Position numbers and translations under genes: made by a program. Positions 1-7,766 of a DNA stretch of 64,000 bases are shown here, in pieces (position 1 is the first letter of the stretch; each line of letters begins with the position of its first letter). The stretch is from positions 8,108 to 72,107 of the forward strand of contig CAZCQH010000025.1 in NCBI GenBank assembly GCA_964500805.1, written 5' to 3'. The notes beneath the pieces are model-generated. The model saw only the letters and a list, made by a program, of their open reading frames with translations, had not been told where the DNA came from and searched no databases. Source of the DNA: Ga0077555 sp964500805. Its GTDB lineage: Bacteria > Pseudomonadota > Alphaproteobacteria > Rhizobiales > Hyphomicrobiaceae.

Positions 1-207
1 CGACTCGGTCGGCCGTCAGTCGAGCATTGATCTTGCTCAGATCTATCTCTAGCTCGCGGCGGCGCGCGCGTGTGAAGCGCAAGTCATAGCTGAGCGCTAT
101 CGAACTACCAGCCAGACGATATTTCAGATCGAGATCAGTCACAGGCACAGTTGCCGTGCCGGCCAAGCTTCGAGCCATCCCGGGCCGGACGGAAACAGGA
201 GTTGACC

Positions 208-699
208 ATGACGACCAATTTTTCACTCGGTTCCTTCGGCCGCATCGCAACGACGGCGGCTCTCTTTGCCGGCGCGCTCATCTGGACATCAGGCCTTTCG
301 TATGCAGGTCAGTGCCCGGCCGGCAGCGTAACGAACAACGGTGCAAAAGCTGGACCCGCCAAGCCCGACCGCGTCACCGACAAGGTGTTGAGCATGATCC
401 CGCTCGTCAATGAGCGAGTCGGGTTGAAAGAACACGCGCTGCGGCTGCGCCGGCTCGTCGTTCAGCCGGGCGGCGTCGTCGCTTGGCACAGCCACGCTGA
501 CCGGCCGGCGATCATCTACGTCGTTTCAGGCTCGATCACCGAGCATTCGAGCACCTGCGCAGTGCCGATCGTGCATCGCGCGGGTGAAACGTCGACCGAA
601 TCAGGCGGCATCTCGCATTGGTGGAAGAACCACACCGACAAGCCGGTCGTTCTGCTCTCGGCCGACCTTCTCCACGACCAGAACGACAATCACATGTGA
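208..699 (+). CDS. Secreted cupin-domain protein
   Basis: This 163-residue protein has an N-terminal signal peptide (hydrophobic stretch around residues 12-30, likely cleavage after SYA near residue 33), so it should act in the periplasm. The rest is a single cupin barrel. The motif WHSHADRPAIIYVVSGS carries the usual metal-binding histidines of cupin motif 1, and GGISHWW supplies the motif 2 histidine. The ATG at 208 is chosen because CAGGAG lies just upstream and it gives a proper signal peptide; an upstream ATG at 151 would bury it. The substrate cannot be read from the sequence. It stands alone before a cyclase gene on the same strand. Confidence 0.8.
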   Translation: MTTNFSLGSFGRIATTAALFAGALIWTSGLSYAGQCPAGSVTNNGAKAGPAKPDRVTDKVLSMIPLVNERVGLKEHALRLRRLVVQPGGVVAWHSHADRPAIIYVVSGSITEHSSTCAVPIVHRAGETSTESGGISHWWKNHTDKPVVLLSADLLHDQNDNHM

Positions 700-816
700 C
701 ACCCGCGGTCCCAGCGGACCGCACCAAGGCTGCGCGCGAGACCGTTCCGTCCGGCACCGCGCGCAGCATTTTTCTGCACAGGAGCATGCCTCTCCAGCTC
801 AGCAAAAGGGGGTGCC

Positions 817-2181
817 ATGCCCTCCGGGAAGACGCTTTCAGAGAAATTTTCGCACCCGCTGCACATGATCGGCACGCCATCTGATCACTTGCCGCAGCGT
901 GTGAAAGACCTGATTGCGGCACAGGAACTGCAGAGCGAACGGCTCATTGGTTGGGTCCAGCTCAGCCTCGCCGCAATTTTTGCGGCACTCTATGCAATCG
1001 CGCCGCGCCCGAGCGACGTGTCCACCACCATGCTGGCACCCGTGCCGTTGGCGCTGGCACTCTATGCAGGCTTCACGCTGGTGCGGCTTTGGCTCGCCTA
1101 TTTTCGTGCGCTTCCCGGTTGGCTGCTCACGACCTCGATCCTGATTGACACCACCTTGCTGCTCGGCGTGATTTGGTCGTTCCACGCGCAGTACGGCCAG
1201 CCTGCCGCTTTCTCGTTGAAGGTTCCCACTTTCATCTACATGATCGTTTTCGTTGCGCTCCGGGCGTTGCGTTTCGACCATCGCTATGTGTTGGCGGCGG
1301 GCCTTGCGGCAGCCATCGGGTGGACATGCCTTGTCGCGACAGCGCTCACCCTCAGCCCTCCCGGCTCAGTGACACGCAGCTTCACGGCCTACATGACGGG
1401 GCGCGGGATTCTGATCGGTGCCGAGCTGGATAAGATCCTGGCTATCCTAATGACAACCGCCATTCTGACCCTTGCCGTCTACCGGGCACGACAAACTCTC
1501 GTGACCGCGGTCCGCGAAGAAGCGGCAGGCCGCGAGATTCGCCGGTTCCTGTCCGATGGCGTCGCTGACACCATCGCTCGGTCCGAGACGACAGTCCGCG
1601 CCGGCCAGGCGATTGAGCGCAACGCTGCGATTCTGATGCTCGACATTCGCGGGTTCACGCGCTTTTCAATGACTGTGCCCCCGGCCGAGGTGGTGGAGGT
1701 CCTGACGAGCTTTCACGCCCGAGTAATCCCTTTGATCAAAGCCAACGGCGGTGTCGTCGACAAGTTTCTGGGCGATGGCGTCATGGCAACGTTCGGAGCC
1801 GTCACGGCGTCGGAGCACGCGGCTGCCGATGCCCTGCGCGCGCTGGGAGCGTTGTTGATGGCGACCGCCGATTGGCAGCAGGCGCTGTCGCGTCCCACCG
1901 CTGCCCACCTCGAGGTCAACGCCGCCGTCGCGGCCGGACGCGTCGTTTTCGCCGCGATCGGCAATGAGGAGCGGCTCGAGTATACGGTCATAGGCGATGC
2001 CGCCAACCTCGCGGCGAAGCTCGAAAAGCACAACAAGGCCGAGCGTACGCGCGCAGTGGTTGCAGGCTCGGCATTCGATCTCGCCGTCGCGCAGGGCTTT
2101 GTCCCAATCGTCGGTCCGAAGTGGCGGCGCAGCGCGACCGTAGCGGGTGTGGCCGCCCCCTTCGAGATCGTTGCATTCTGA
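817..2181 (+). CDS. Membrane-bound class III adenylate/guanylate cyclase
   Basis: The 454-residue protein has about six hydrophobic segments in residues 40-215 and a C-terminal class III nucleotide cyclase domain from about residue 260. The domain shows the first metal-binding aspartate (MLDIRGFTRF), the second in KFLGDGVMATFGA, and the conserved YTVIGDAANLAAKLE segment, so it is probably active and makes cAMP from ATP on the cytoplasmic face. The membrane part probably senses an unknown signal. GGGGG before the ATG supports the start. No cAMP-binding regulator is encoded nearby, so its target is unknown. Confidence 0.85.
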   Translation: MPSGKTLSEKFSHPLHMIGTPSDHLPQRVKDLIAAQELQSERLIGWVQLSLAAIFAALYAIAPRPSDVSTTMLAPVPLALALYAGFTLVRLWLAYFRALPGWLLTTSILIDTTLLLGVIWSFHAQYGQPAAFSLKVPTFIYMIVFVALRALRFDHRYVLAAGLAAAIGWTCLVATALTLSPPGSVTRSFTAYMTGRGILIGAELDKILAILMTTAILTLAVYRARQTLVTAVREEAAGREIRRFLSDGVADTIARSETTVRAGQAIERNAAILMLDIRGFTRFSMTVPPAEVVEVLTSFHARVIPLIKANGGVVDKFLGDGVMATFGAVTASEHAAADALRALGALLMATADWQQALSRPTAAHLEVNAAVAAGRVVFAAIGNEERLEYTVIGDAANLAAKLEKHNKAERTRAVVAGSAFDLAVAQGFVPIVGPKWRRSATVAGVAAPFEIVAF

Positions 2182-2230
2182 AAAAACGGGCGCGAAGATC
2201 AGGCCTGCTGGAGCGACACTCGATTCAGTT

Positions 2231-2277
2231 CTCCCGAGCTTGAGATCGCCGCGATCCGCATGGATGCGGCTCGGGAG
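2231..2277. other. Structured intergenic hairpin between cyclase and nitronate monooxygenase genes
   Basis: CTCCCGAGC at 2231-2239 pairs perfectly with GCTCGGGAG at 2269-2277. Inside are two competing small palindromes, GATCGC/GCGATC around 2244-2256 and CCGCAT/ATGCGG around 2256-2269. This may be a terminator for the cyclase gene or a leader structure for the next gene. No T-tract follows. Confidence 0.4.
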
Positions 2278-2327
2278 ATGTTGTGTGATCTCAATTCTCG
2301 TGTTTCCCTTCACCTGATGGACAAATC

Positions 2328-3281
2328 ATGTTCCACACCGTCGTCTGTGATCTGCTCGACATTCGTGTGCCCATCCTGCAGGGCGCCATGCAGGGCGGCG
2401 GCGGTGTAGACCTCGTCGCCGCGGTGAGCGAGGCCGGAGGGCTCGGCGTCCTTCCGACGTTCGGAGGCACCGATCAGAAGCTGCGCGCCGATATCGCGGC
2501 TGTTCGCGCGCGCACCAAGCGGCCTTTCGGCGTCAACATCATGCCCATGGGGCCCGGCATTACGGAGCGTGCTGTCGCCACGTGCATCGAGGTTGGCGTA
2601 CCGGTGGTCACGACCGGCCGCGCTGACCCTGGCGAAGCCGCTGTTCGCAAGCTGAAAGACGCCGGCATCAAAGTCGTGTCCGTCATTCCGACGGTCGAGC
2701 ACGCGCGGCGCATGGAAGCTGAAGGCGTTGATGCGGTTGTCGCCTCGGGCACGGAGGCGGGCGGCCATGTGGGAACGGTGGCAACACTGCCGCTGGTGCC
2801 GATGGTCGTTGACGCAGTGAAAATTCCGGTTCTGGCGGCGGGTGGCATCGGGGATGGGCGTGGCTTCCTCGCGGCCTTCGCACTGGGCGCCGTCGGCGTG
2901 CAGATGGGAACGCGCTTCATGGCAACTGCCGAGAGCGATCTCAACGCCTGGGGCCGCGAGCGGCTGCTCGCCATGCGCGAGACCGATACCATCGTAACAC
3001 GTGCCCTCACCGGCGCCACCGTGCGCTGCATTGCGACACCCGAGATCGCGGCCTATGAGGAGGCGCTCGCGCGGAACGCGGCTGAAGCTGAGATCGCACA
3101 GCTCAAACGCACAGTGCGCACGTCGCGCCACGATGACGACAAGTCCGCGCGGCGCCAGTCGGCGGCAGGTCAAATCGCCGGGCTGATTCACGATCTACCG
3201 ACAGTCCAGCAACTGCTCGACCGCATCCTCGCCGACGCCGCGACGCTGGCCCAGTGCCTGCCTCAGGCCGCGGCACGCTGA
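2328..3281 (+). CDS. Nitronate monooxygenase family protein
   Basis: The 317-residue FMN-dependent TIM-barrel protein belongs to the nitronate monooxygenase / 2-nitropropane dioxygenase family, which oxidises alkyl nitronates; many members have other physiological substrates. Visible marks are the N-terminal VPILQGAMQGGGG segment, the EAGGHVG motif near residues 145-150 with the candidate catalytic histidine, and the FMN-phosphate loop AAGGIGDGRGF followed by VGVQMGTRF. Length is normal for the family. It follows the cyclase by about 150 bases that contain a strong hairpin, so it may be a separate unit. Confidence 0.85.
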   Translation: MFHTVVCDLLDIRVPILQGAMQGGGGVDLVAAVSEAGGLGVLPTFGGTDQKLRADIAAVRARTKRPFGVNIMPMGPGITERAVATCIEVGVPVVTTGRADPGEAAVRKLKDAGIKVVSVIPTVEHARRMEAEGVDAVVASGTEAGGHVGTVATLPLVPMVVDAVKIPVLAAGGIGDGRGFLAAFALGAVGVQMGTRFMATAESDLNAWGRERLLAMRETDTIVTRALTGATVRCIATPEIAAYEEALARNAAEAEIAQLKRTVRTSRHDDDKSARRQSAAGQIAGLIHDLPTVQQLLDRILADAATLAQCLPQAAAR

Positions 3282-3332
3282 ACGATGCCATCAGGCTCTT
3301 GCCGTGCATGCTGCATCAGGACCCTGCTTACC

Positions 3333-3533
3333 TCAGACGCGATGCATCCACGATATGATCAAAGCCGCCAGCGGCACCCAGGCGAGCCCCGCCACGGCGT
3401 AATAGAGGAACTGCGTCACCGGGCCGGCGTTCGGCAGCACGCTTTGCGCGAAAACCATCGCCACCAGAACATAAACGATGACCAGAGCCAGGAGCATCAG
3501 GGTGCCGACGAGCTTGCGGCCGTTCGGTCTCAT
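3333..3533 (-). CDS. DUF2842 small membrane protein
   Basis: This 66-residue protein starts MRPNGRKLVGT and has two predicted transmembrane helices (LMLLALVIVYVLVAMVFA and a second around FLYYAVAGLAWVPLAALII), ending ISWMHRV. The pattern matches DUF2842, a family of unknown function found mainly in Alphaproteobacteria. The start at 3533 is preferred over the longer frame from 3632, whose extra residues are low-complexity and unlike the family. It is convergent with the nitronate monooxygenase gene. Confidence 0.75.
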   Translation of the reverse strand: MRPNGRKLVGTLMLLALVIVYVLVAMVFAQSVLPNAGPVTQFLYYAVAGLAWVPLAALIISWMHRV

Positions 3534-3750
3534 GGGTCTCTCGAGGTCCTCAGCTTCTTGACGCGTCGCGGCAAGCCACTCCTGGCACCTCGATGGGCGA
3601 CGCAGCCACGGCACGCTGCAGCTAACCACCATGCCGTGCCGAGCCCGTCAACCGGCCACCCTTCGATCGCCGCAAGCACGCCGCCCATTGAACCTTCGTC
3701 CAATAGCCGGGCCGGCCGATGATTTCTTGTTGCACCGAAGGCTCGAGAAC

Positions 3751-3779
3751 TTGATCGGGCTGGCGGCGCTCACTATGGT
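3751..3779 (+). promoter_or_regulatory. Candidate sigma-70-type promoter for hdrC1
   Basis: TTGATC at 3751-3756 and TATGGT at 3774-3779 are separated by 17 bases and sit about 45 bases upstream of the hdrC1 start codon. Spacing is ideal but both boxes deviate from consensus. It is the only plausible promoter seen in the 290-base gap before the sHdr genes. Confidence 0.3.
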
Positions 3780-3824
3780 CATCGCATAGTCGCAGCCAGA
3801 CGATGCGATCGCGCAAGCCAAGGC

Positions 3825-4580
3825 ATGTCTTCAATGGCGACAGCCGCCGCAACCCGCGTCCAGGACTTCATCGGCGATCCCGTCTCCGAGGCGCCGCCGA
3901 TCCCGCGTGCCAAGCTCGAGGCGATCTTCCGGGATATTCAGGACAACGCCCGCTTCGACCACGAGCTCAACGGCTGCTTGAATTGCGGGATCTGCACCGC
4001 GACCTGCCCTGCCGCCCACTATTACGACTTCTCCCCGCGCGAGATCGTGCAGTTGCTCTGGACCGAGAATCTCGAAGGCATCTACGACGCGATGCAGGAG
4101 AAGATCTGGTCCTGCGCGCAATGCTACACCTGCGCCGCGCGCTGTCCGTTCCGCAACTCACCGGGCGGCCTGGTCATGCTGATGCGCGAGGTCGCGATCA
4201 AGCATCAGATGAAGAGCGCGAAGGACGTGCTGCGCCCGTTCAGCCGCGTCATGCTGAAGCTGATCTCGACCGGCAATCAGCTCGCGCCCGACATGATCAA
4301 CCCGCAACACTTCGCCGACTGGGGCCCGAACATTTCCAAGGTCGAAGCGCCGCTCAAGGTTCTGCGTCAGGCGATCCCCATGGCGACGCTCAACACCACG
4401 CAAACGGCGTGGGAGGTGAACCTCAAGACTTCCGTTGAACTCTATACGATCTGGGAGATGACAGGTGTCCTCGACCAGCTCGAAGGCATCGACCAGAACC
4501 TCTTCGACGTCATCACCGACATCATGGATGAGAAGCGCGAGGACTGGAAAGACTTCTGCGACGAGCAGGAGGACAACTGA
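3825..4580 (+). CDS. hdrC1: sHdr complex iron-sulfur subunit HdrC1
   Basis: The 251-residue protein is a HdrC-like ferredoxin subunit with two classical 4Fe-4S motifs: C51/C54/C57/C61 (GCLNCGICTATCP) and C97/C100/C103/C107 (WSCAQCYTCAARCP), followed by a helical C-terminal half. In the sulfur-oxidising heterodisulfide reductase-like system it passes electrons between the HdrB-type catalytic subunits and HdrA in the cytoplasm. It is first in the set hdrC1-B1-A-hyp-C2-B2, which identifies it as C1. It is longer than archaeal HdrC (about 190), as is usual for sHdrC1. A second in-frame ATG at 3834 is an alternative start. The next two genes are not part of the usual cluster. Confidence 0.9.
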   Translation: MSSMATAAATRVQDFIGDPVSEAPPIPRAKLEAIFRDIQDNARFDHELNGCLNCGICTATCPAAHYYDFSPREIVQLLWTENLEGIYDAMQEKIWSCAQCYTCAARCPFRNSPGGLVMLMREVAIKHQMKSAKDVLRPFSRVMLKLISTGNQLAPDMINPQHFADWGPNISKVEAPLKVLRQAIPMATLNTTQTAWEVNLKTSVELYTIWEMTGVLDQLEGIDQNLFDVITDIMDEKREDWKDFCDEQEDN

Positions 4581-4583
4581 TGC

Positions 4584-4640
4584 GGTGCCTGGCTTGGCCT
4601 GGCATCGTGCCCCGCTGGTACCAGGCAAAAGTCAGGCACC
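4584..4640. repeat. GGTGCCTGGC-type inverted repeat
   Basis: GGTGCCTG at 4584-4591 is matched by CAGGCACC at 4633-4640, with further GC-rich partial palindromes between. It lies in the gap between hdrC1 and the VOC gene. Related sequences occur at 5613-5669, 43958-44046, 54977-54992 and 57086-57096. Confidence 0.5.
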
Positions 4641-4661
4641 CAAATAATAATCGAGGAAGCC

Positions 4662-5177
4662 ATGGCCAAATCCCCGTCAGCACCCCCCGCCGGCTACAGC
4701 CCTGTTACGCCGTACCTCCGCGTCAAGGGCGCGAAGGAAGCGCTGGCCTTCTACAAGAAGGCTTTCGGCGCCAAGGAGCGCTACCATCTGAAGATGGGCG
4801 ACAAGCTCGGCCACGTTGAGGTCGACATCAACGGTAGCGTGGTGATGTTCTCCGACGAGTTCCCGGAGATGGGTGGCGTTGGTCCGAAGTCGCTGAAGGG
4901 GACCACCGTCACCATGGCGGTCATGGTCAAGAACTGCGATGCCGCCGTGAAAAAAGCCGTTGCTGCCGGCGCCAAGCTCAAGCGTCCGCCGACCGACGAG
5001 TTCTATGGATTCCGCTCGGCGTCGGTCGAGGACCCCTTCGGCCACGAGTGGCTGCTTCAGCAGCACATCGAGGACGTGTCGCCGAAGGAGATGCAGAAGC
5101 GGCTCGATGCCATGATGGCCAACATGGGCTCCGAGCCCGCGCAGAAGATGGCCAAGGCCGCCAAGCGGAAAGGCTGA
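4662..5177 (+). CDS. VOC-superfamily (glyoxalase/PhnB-like) protein
   Basis: The 171-residue protein has the two beta-alpha-beta-beta-beta modules of the vicinal oxygen chelate fold. The N-terminal module reads PVTPYLRVKGAKEALAFYKKAFGA, and the C-terminal one includes FYGFRSASVEDPFGHEWLLQQH, typical of PhnB/YdeI-type VOC proteins. Metal or substrate specificity cannot be assigned. A lysine-rich tail (residues 155-171) follows the fold. It sits between hdrC1 and hdrB1 on the same strand and is followed after 12 bases by another small gene, so it is probably co-transcribed with the sHdr genes. No known sHdr function requires a VOC protein. Confidence 0.8.
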   Translation: MAKSPSAPPAGYSPVTPYLRVKGAKEALAFYKKAFGAKERYHLKMGDKLGHVEVDINGSVVMFSDEFPEMGGVGPKSLKGTTVTMAVMVKNCDAAVKKAVAAGAKLKRPPTDEFYGFRSASVEDPFGHEWLLQQHIEDVSPKEMQKRLDAMMANMGSEPAQKMAKAAKRKG

Positions 5178-5189
5178 AGGAGCGAGGTC

Positions 5190-5603
5190 ATGCCCCGCAA
5201 ATCGTGGAGCGAGAAATTCGCCGACAAGCGGCCGCGCGAGGTGAAGCCCGCGCCGAAGGACTTCGCCGACATCAAGGCCGGCCAGATGATGCTGCTGACC
5301 ACGCCCAAGGACGTCGCATCGGTGATCGCGAGCGTCCCCAAAGGCAAGCAGCTCGACATGAAGGCGCTTCGTGCCAAGCTCGCCAAGAAAGCCGGCGCCG
5401 ACATTGCTTGCCCCATTGTCACCGGCATTCACCTGCGCACGGTTGCTGAGACGGCCGGCGAGCAACTCGACGCCGGCGCACCCGCCAAGGACGTCGTCCC
5501 CGTGTGGCGCGCCATCGGTCCGAAATCGCCGGTTTGGAACAAACTCGAGAATGGCCGCACCGCCTTCGAGAAACTCCGGCGCGCCGAGAAGCTGGAGGAT
5601 TGA
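5190..5603 (+). CDS. Small conserved protein, possibly MGMT-like fold
   Basis: The 137-residue protein begins MPRKSWSEKFAD and contains VPKGKQLDMKALRAKLAKKAGADIACPIVTG. This arrangement resembles the short proteins annotated as MGMT family, where a helix-turn-helix-like segment precedes a PCxxxTG-type loop. The typical methyltransferase active-site PCHRV is absent; only ACPIVTG is seen, so DNA repair by alkyl transfer cannot be claimed. It starts 12 bases after the VOC gene with GGAGCGAGG before the ATG, so the two form a pair. Its presence inside the sHdr operon is unexplained. Confidence 0.6.
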   Translation: MPRKSWSEKFADKRPREVKPAPKDFADIKAGQMMLLTTPKDVASVIASVPKGKQLDMKALRAKLAKKAGADIACPIVTGIHLRTVAETAGEQLDAGAPAKDVVPVWRAIGPKSPVWNKLENGRTAFEKLRRAEKLED

Positions 5604-5612
5604 AGACGAGGA

Positions 5613-5669
5613 GGTGCCCGGCTTCAGCCCGGCACCTGCCCGAAGGGCACCAGGCTGAAGCCAGGCACC
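5613..5669. repeat. GGTGCCTGGC-type inverted repeat
   Basis: The arm GGTGCCCGGCTTCAGCC at 5613-5629 is complementary at 16 of 17 positions to the arm at 5653-5669. The left part is also a near-palindrome by itself (5613-5636). It ends 16 bases before the hdrB1 start codon, just ahead of its ribosome-binding site. Confidence 0.6.
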
Positions 5670-5685
5670 CGCACAGGAGATGGAG

Positions 5686-7068
5686 ATGACCAAAGACAAC
5701 TGCGGCGAACGCTTCACGGGTCACGGCCTCGAGTGGAAACCCGCCAACTTGTCACCCACCGAAGCGCAGCTCGCCACACAATGGGTGGAGCAGAAGATCG
5801 ACCGGCGCTCGATGATGACCAACAAGGATCGCGTCGAGGACGTGCGCGATGCCATGTGGCAGCTCGAGAAGGACGGCGAGATCATCGTCCACCGCGTCAC
5901 CGATGCGCATAAGCCCGTTACCGTGAAAACACTCTACGGCTGGGACAAGAAGATCCCGACGACGCAACTCTGGCACCACAAAAGCTGCGGCCAGTGCGGC
6001 AACATCCCCGGCTATCCCGTGTCGCTGCTCTGGCTGCAGAACAAGCTTGGCACCGACTATCTCGACGAAACCGACCAGACCAGTTGCACCGCGTGGAACT
6101 ACCACGGCTCCGGCATCGGCAATCTCGAATCGCTCGCCGCGGTTTTCCTGCGCAACTTCCATCAGGCCTACGTCTCGGCGAAGGCGCACGGCGGCGGAGC
6201 CGGTCACTACTATCCTCTGGTCCATTGCGGCACCTCATTCGGCAACTACAAGGAGGTGCGCCAGTATCTCATCCACTCCGCGAAACTCCGCGAGAGCGTG
6301 AAGAAGATCCTGGCCAAGCTCGGCCGCCTCGTCGATGGCAAGCTGCTCATTCCCGAAGAGGTCGTGCACTATTCCGAGTGGCTGCACGTGATGCGCGGCG
6401 ACATCGCCAAGCACCAGACCGTTGCCGCGTCGAGCATTCGCGCCACCATTCACCCGGCGTGCCACGTCTACAAGATGGTGCCGGAGGACGCGATCTATGA
6501 CGACAGCATCATGGACGGGAACCGCGTCGCCGTATCCACCGGCTTGATGCAAGCCATGGGCGTGCAGGTGATCGACTACAAGACATGGTACGACTGCTGC
6601 GGCTTCGGCTTCCGCCACATCATCTCGGAACGCGAGTTCACCCGCTCGTTCGCCATCGACCGCAAGATCCGCGTCGCGGTGGAGGAGGCCAAGGCCGACG
6701 TCATGATCGGCCACGACACCGGCTGCATCACCACACTCGACAAGAACCAGTGGATCTCGAAGGCCCAGGGCGACGGCAAAGCCGTAGAGCTGCCTGTCCT
6801 CGCCGACTGCCAGATGGCCGCGCTCCTGTGCGGCGCCGACCCCTACAAGATCGTGCAGACCCACTGGCACGCAAGCCCAATCGAAGGCTTGCTCGAAAAG
6901 CTCGGCATCGACTGGCAGAAATCCAAGGCCGAATTCGAGGCGTACCTGAAAGCCATCCAGTCCGGCACCAAGCCCGACCAGCTCTATGATCCCCGTTTGC
7001 GTCTCACCGGCGGCCCCGGCTACAAGCCCGTGAAGCGCCAAGTCATTCCGCCGCCACCGGGGGAGTGA
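5686..7068 (+). CDS. hdrB1: sHdr complex subunit HdrB1
   Basis: The 460-residue protein is a HdrB-like subunit with two degenerate CCG domains, expected to bind a non-canonical Fe-S cluster and act on the LbpA-bound sulfur substrate. The C-terminal domain has C259 (HPACHVYKM) and the CC pair C304/C305 (YDCCGFGFRH), but the usual last CxxC is reduced to one cysteine in GHDTGC (C347). The N-terminal domain keeps C101/C104 (SCGQCG), C134 and C181 (VHCGTSFGNY). It is clearly longer than canonical HdrB (about 300). The start at 5686 is chosen because AGGAG lies 6 bases upstream; the ATG at 5680 overlaps that site. It precedes a Uma2 gene and hdrA. Confidence 0.85.
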   Translation: MTKDNCGERFTGHGLEWKPANLSPTEAQLATQWVEQKIDRRSMMTNKDRVEDVRDAMWQLEKDGEIIVHRVTDAHKPVTVKTLYGWDKKIPTTQLWHHKSCGQCGNIPGYPVSLLWLQNKLGTDYLDETDQTSCTAWNYHGSGIGNLESLAAVFLRNFHQAYVSAKAHGGGAGHYYPLVHCGTSFGNYKEVRQYLIHSAKLRESVKKILAKLGRLVDGKLLIPEEVVHYSEWLHVMRGDIAKHQTVAASSIRATIHPACHVYKMVPEDAIYDDSIMDGNRVAVSTGLMQAMGVQVIDYKTWYDCCGFGFRHIISEREFTRSFAIDRKIRVAVEEAKADVMIGHDTGCITTLDKNQWISKAQGDGKAVELPVLADCQMAALLCGADPYKIVQTHWHASPIEGLLEKLGIDWQKSKAEFEAYLKAIQSGTKPDQLYDPRLRLTGGPGYKPVKRQVIPPPPGE

Positions 7069-7120
7069 TAGTGTTGCGGAGCAACCCACGAGCCTTTCAG
7101 CCTCGTGCCGAGGAGGCCGC

Positions 7121-7723
7121 ATGACGTCGACATCCGCCAATACGCCCGCAACCGACCAGCCAACCATGACGCTGGACGAGTTCCTGGCCTGGGACGGCGG
7201 CGGCCACGTCGGCAAGCTTGAGCTTTGGCACGGCGTGGTACGAGCCATGGCGCCAGCGAGCGCGACACATGGCGTGATCCAGGCCACCGTTGCGAGGCTC
7301 ATCGGCAACCATCTGTCTGCGCGGCGATCCCACTGCCGCGTGGCCACCGAACCTCCTGTAGTGCCGGCGATGGGGCGCCGCAGAAATGCGCGCGCTCCCG
7401 ATGTGGCGGTGACCTGCGCGCCGATCACGGACAGCAAGACTTTTGACGAGCCGGTGCTGATCGTCGAGGTCATGTCGCCAGGGAATGAGATGGACACATG
7501 GGACAGTATCGAGTCCCTACTCGGCCTGATCTCGCTGCAGGAGGTTCTGGTGCTGCAGTCGACGCAGATCGAGGCCGAGGTGTTTCGCCGAGACGCGCGT
7601 GGAGGGTGGCCGCGGCAGGGCGAGATCGTAGGTGTCGATGGTCGATTGAAACTGGCCTCGATCGACCTCGAGCTGCCGCTGGCCGAGATCTACACCGGCA
7701 CGCATCTGGCGGTCGCATCATGA
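7121..7723 (+). CDS. Uma2-family putative restriction endonuclease
   Basis: The 200-residue protein has the Uma2 (DUF820) PD-(D/E)XK nuclease-like fold: the N-terminal MTLDEFLAWDGGG...KLELWHGVVRAMAPAS segment, a central RAPDVAVTC strand and the VLIVEVMSPGNE strand with candidate catalytic D and E residues. The lysine of the PD-EXK motif is not obvious. Members are abundant in cyanobacteria and scattered elsewhere; the biological role is unknown. It is inserted between hdrB1 and hdrA in the same orientation, which is unusual for sHdr loci and suggests later acquisition. Confidence 0.8.
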   Translation: MTSTSANTPATDQPTMTLDEFLAWDGGGHVGKLELWHGVVRAMAPASATHGVIQATVARLIGNHLSARRSHCRVATEPPVVPAMGRRRNARAPDVAVTCAPITDSKTFDEPVLIVEVMSPGNEMDTWDSIESLLGLISLQEVLVLQSTQIEAEVFRRDARGGWPRQGEIVGVDGRLKLASIDLELPLAEIYTGTHLAVAS

Positions 7724-7766
7724 TGAGCACGGCCAAAGCCAATCATCAGCAAAAGTGCGCGACATA

